From: a bacterium
Lineage (GTDB): Bacteria; Bacillota; Clostridia; Lachnospirales; Lachnospiraceae
Direction of reading: 5' to 3'
DNA length: 64,000 nucleotides
Assembly: GCA_023664305.1 (NCBI GenBank)
Contig: JAMPFT010000001.1
Span: 383,609-447,608, forward strand
Below the pieces are notes generated by a model. The model was given only the letters and a program-made list of their open reading frames with translations, was not told the DNA's origin and searched no databases. Shown here piece after piece: positions 61,720 to 64,000 of this stretch (its first letter is position 1; each line of letters begins with the position of its first letter). The translations under genes were made by a program, and so were the position numbers.

Positions 61720-63867
61720 CTACTCCGCCGTAAACTCAATTCTTCTGGTAAAGGATTTGGACTCCGTAGTACCCGGAACGGTCACGGTATTTCCGTTTTC
61801 ATCCGTCTCCGTAGTGGCCGGCGTGGTCACCGTATAAGTCACGGTCAGCGTTCCGCCCGAGGAGGTCAGCCCGTAATAATTCGTGGAATACGGAAAGCTG
61901 GAGGTCGCAGTTTCCAAAAGCACCATGCCGTCGTCCGCCACCAGCTTCAGCGATACGGAGGTATTCGACACATAGTCCGGGGCCTCCGTTACACTGGGCG
62001 CCTCGATGCTCGCGTTGCACTTATAGGTCGTCGGCCTGGGCTCCGGCCCCTTGCTCACGTTGATGTCGATGATGGTGCCCTCGTTCACCCTCGTCCCGTG
62101 GGAATAGCTCTGATAACAGATCAGCCCTTCCGCATACTCGGCGCTGAACACATAGGAAACCGTCCCGATCTGCAGCTTTGCCTCCGTGGCCTCCACCGTG
62201 CCGTCCATCTCGGACAGCCCCATCAGATTGGGCACCCGCACCGTGAGATCCTCCTTGCCCAGACTCACCGTCAGAGTAATCGTTGCTTCCTCCGGCGCTT
62301 TCCCGCCCGAAACGGGCGACTGCGCCGCCACAAGCCCTGCCTCCACCGTATCCGAATACGCATCCAGCCGCGCGACCTTAAAGCCCCGCCCGGTCAGCGC
62401 AGCGCTCGCCGCTTCATAAGTGCTTCCCACAACGTTCGGCACATCCACGCCCTTAGCGCCAAGGCTTGCCGTGAGAGAAACCGTACTGCCGACGGCGATC
62501 TCGGACCCCTGTGTCACATCGGCGCTGATGACAAGTCCCGCTTCCACCGCGTCCGATTCCCTGTAATCCACCTCCGTCTTCAGCCCCAGCTCCGCCAGTT
62601 CGTTTCTGGCGTCCTCCACAAGCTTGCCTGCCACACCCGGCATCCTCACATATTCCGGCTCCTCCGGCTCGGAAGAGCTTTCGGACTCTTCGGATTCGTC
62701 GCCCGTCAGAACCGGTCCGCTGCTCTCTCCGCCGTTCTCCCCGATTCTGCCGAAAACCCTGACCGCAAGAATGACCACGATCACAAGGATGACCACGCCC
62801 GCGGCCACCGCCAGAAAAGTCGTCACTCTCTCCATTCCGGGATTGTAATCATATTCTTCTCCGTCTTCCTCCCCGTCCTCCGGGTCAGGCGCTTCCTCCG
62901 CGTCAGGGCGCAGGCGCATGGCATCCTCCCGCTCCTGATACTCTTCCTGATAGACGGTTCTTCTCTTGATCTGGGCAATCTCCTCCCCGGTAAACTTCCG
63001 GGTGCGCTGCTCCGTGTCGGGATCGCTCTGGACGACAAAGTCTTCATCCGGATTCATCAGCGACTGCTTCAGATCGGCGATCAACTCCTGCATACTCTGG
63101 TATCTGCGGTCCGCGGACTTCTGACAGCATTTCAGCACGATGCTTTCCACCGCGTTCGGGATCTCCGGCACAAACTCCTTCGGCGAGGGCATCTCCTCCT
63201 GAATATGCTTGATCGCGATGGCCACCGTCGTCTCGCCGTTAAACGGAACCCTTCCCGTCAGCATCTCAAACAGGGTGACCCCCAGAGAATAAATATCGCT
63301 CTTCTCATCGCTGTATCCGCCCCGCGCCTGCTCCGGCGAAGTGTAATGGACGGAACCCATGACGTTGGAGGTGATGGTATTGCTGGTAGCCGCCTTTGCG
63401 ATGCCGAAATCCGTCACCTTTACCTTTCCGTCCCTGGAAATAATGATATTCTGAGGCTTGATATCCCGGTGGATAATGTGATTGTTGTGCGCCGCCTCGA
63501 TACCCATACTGACCTGTATGGCAATGCTGACCGCCTCCTTATAGGACAGTCTCGCCTTTTTTTCGATATACTTCTTGAGCGTGATCCCCTCCACAAGCTC
63601 CATGACGATATAATAGATACCGTTTTCTTCTCCTACATCGTACACGTTCACAATGTTCGGATGCATCAGGCCCGCCGCGGCCTGCGCCTCGATTCTGAAT
63701 TTTGACACGAAATTAGCGTTTTCGCTGAACTCCTGCTTCAAAACCTTGACCGCCACAAAGCGGTTCAGCTTATGACATTTTGCTTTATATACATCTGACA
63801 TACCGCCGGTTCCGATTTTCTCTAAAATCTCGTACCGCTCGCCTATCATCATACCAATCTTAATCAT
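61720..63867 (-). CDS. prkC: PASTA-domain Ser/Thr protein kinase (PrkC/Stk1)
   Basis: A membrane kinase of 715 residues. The kinase domain (about 10-270) has GTGGMSDVYKAKC, VAVKVL, HRDIKPQNIII, TDFGIAKA and YTSPEQARGG. After an acidic juxtamembrane region comes one helix near residue 350 (FLAVAAGVVILVIVVILAV). Three PASTA domains follow outside the cell (VRMPGVAGKLVEDARNEL; VDVPNVVGSTYEAASAAL; VRVPNLMGLSEMDGTV), then a Thr-rich C-terminal domain. It senses muropeptides or lipid II and controls growth, division and germination; the partner phosphatase lies upstream. Confidence 0.96.
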   Translation of the reverse strand: MIKIGMMIGERYEILEKIGTGGMSDVYKAKCHKLNRFVAVKVLKQEFSENANFVSKFRIEAQAAAGLMHPNIVNVYDVGEENGIYYIVMELVEGITLKKYIEKKARLSYKEAVSIAIQVSMGIEAAHNNHIIHRDIKPQNIIISRDGKVKVTDFGIAKAATSNTITSNVMGSVHYTSPEQARGGYSDEKSDIYSLGVTLFEMLTGRVPFNGETTVAIAIKHIQEEMPSPKEFVPEIPNAVESIVLKCCQKSADRRYQSMQELIADLKQSLMNPDEDFVVQSDPDTEQRTRKFTGEEIAQIKRRTVYQEEYQEREDAMRLRPDAEEAPDPEDGEEDGEEYDYNPGMERVTTFLAVAAGVVILVIVVILAVRVFGRIGENGGESSGPVLTGDESEESESSSEPEEPEYVRMPGVAGKLVEDARNELAELGLKTEVDYRESDAVEAGLVISADVTQGSEIAVGSTVSLTASLGAKGVDVPNVVGSTYEAASAALTGRGFKVARLDAYSDTVEAGLVAAQSPVSGGKAPEEATITLTVSLGKEDLTVRVPNLMGLSEMDGTVEATEAKLQIGTVSYVFSAEYAEGLICYQSYSHGTRVNEGTIIDINVSKGPEPRPTTYKCNASIEAPSVTEAPDYVSNTSVSLKLVADDGMVLLETATSSFPYSTNYYGLTSSGGTLTVTYTVTTPATTETDENGNTVTVPGTTESKSFTRRIEFTAE

Positions 63868-63909
63868 GCCTGCTCTCCATATCTACCAAAATGAATGTCC
63901 GGACCTTTG

Positions 63910-64000
63910 TCACAGAGACTCGATCAATATTACGCTGATATTGTCCTGTCCGCCGTTTTCGTTAGCCCTTCGAACAAGCTCCTGCGCTTTCTCCACAATA
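63910..64000 (-). CDS. PP2C-type Ser/Thr phosphatase, C-terminal fragment
   Basis: Only the last 29 codons are in the window, ending with RANENGGQDNISVILIESL, the conserved PP2C ending with the metal-binding GG-x-DN. It is the Stp/PrpC partner of the PASTA kinase and is cut by the window edge. Confidence 0.88.
   Translation of the reverse strand, partial: IVEKAQELVRRANENGGQDNISVILIESL

Noticed and set aside
62098-63705. Plus-strand frame of about 535 codons opposite the PASTA kinase
   Set aside because: All kinase and PASTA motifs lie on the minus strand; the other frame is His/Arg-rich noise.

Overview
The window looks like a spore-forming Lachnospiraceae/Clostridiales chromosome. The evidence is a Gram-positive dcw cluster that runs into spoIIGA-sigE, a spoIIG-type promoter with a Spo0A box, a PASTA-domain Ser/Thr kinase next to rsgA, and carbohydrate-utilisation genes typical of gut or plant-fibre degraders. 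No rRNA, tRNA, CRISPR array or transposase was seen.

Region 1 (1-22,170) is a visibly AT-richer defence island, all on the minus strand. In transcription order it holds: a decayed excisionase-like HTH gene; a NERD-nuclease/UvrD helicase; an AddB-like iron-sulfur protein; a SNF2-type helicase; a RecQ-like helicase; a small winged-helix-like protein; a large P-loop ATPase; a coiled-coil-rich 226-residue protein; and then, behind its own promoter, dndC-dndD-dndE-dndA, the DNA phosphorothioation (sulfur-for-oxygen backbone) enzymes. The four middle genes resemble the DpdE/F/G/H set known from 7-deazaguanine DNA-modification islands, and the layout recalls the DndCDEA-PbeABCD systems reported in archaea. 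dndB, dndFGH/dptFGH and dpdA are not in view. The combination with a RecBCD/AddAB-like pair is the most interesting part of the window. The dndC promoter carries a near-perfect 32-bp palindrome over its -10 box.

Region 2 (22,206-40,142) is core genome. It contains a VanZ-like gene, a small hypothetical gene, and the dcw/sporulation cluster read right to left: mraZ, rsmH, ftsL, two class B PBPs, mraY, murD, ftsW/spoVE, murA, ftsQ/divIB, ftsZ, spoIIGA, sigE. murG, murF and sigG are not in their usual neighbourhood. lgt and ychF follow upstream.

Region 3 (40,219-59,173) is a plant cell wall locus. It has an AraC regulator, GH51 arabinofuranosidase, a cupin, an AlbA_2-type regulator, GH120 beta-xylosidase, GH112 phosphorylase, an SGNH/CE12-like esterase, GH105 unsaturated rhamnogalacturonyl hydrolase, an oligosaccharide ABC importer, and a divergent AraC regulator that is frameshifted at a run of nine G. 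Together they fit import and intracellular breakdown of rhamnogalacturonan-I and arabinoxylan fragments. Several coding linkers and spacers here contain short palindromes or tandem repeats.

Region 4 (59,347-64,000) holds a MATE exporter, rsgA, the PASTA kinase and the 3' end of a PP2C phosphatase gene.
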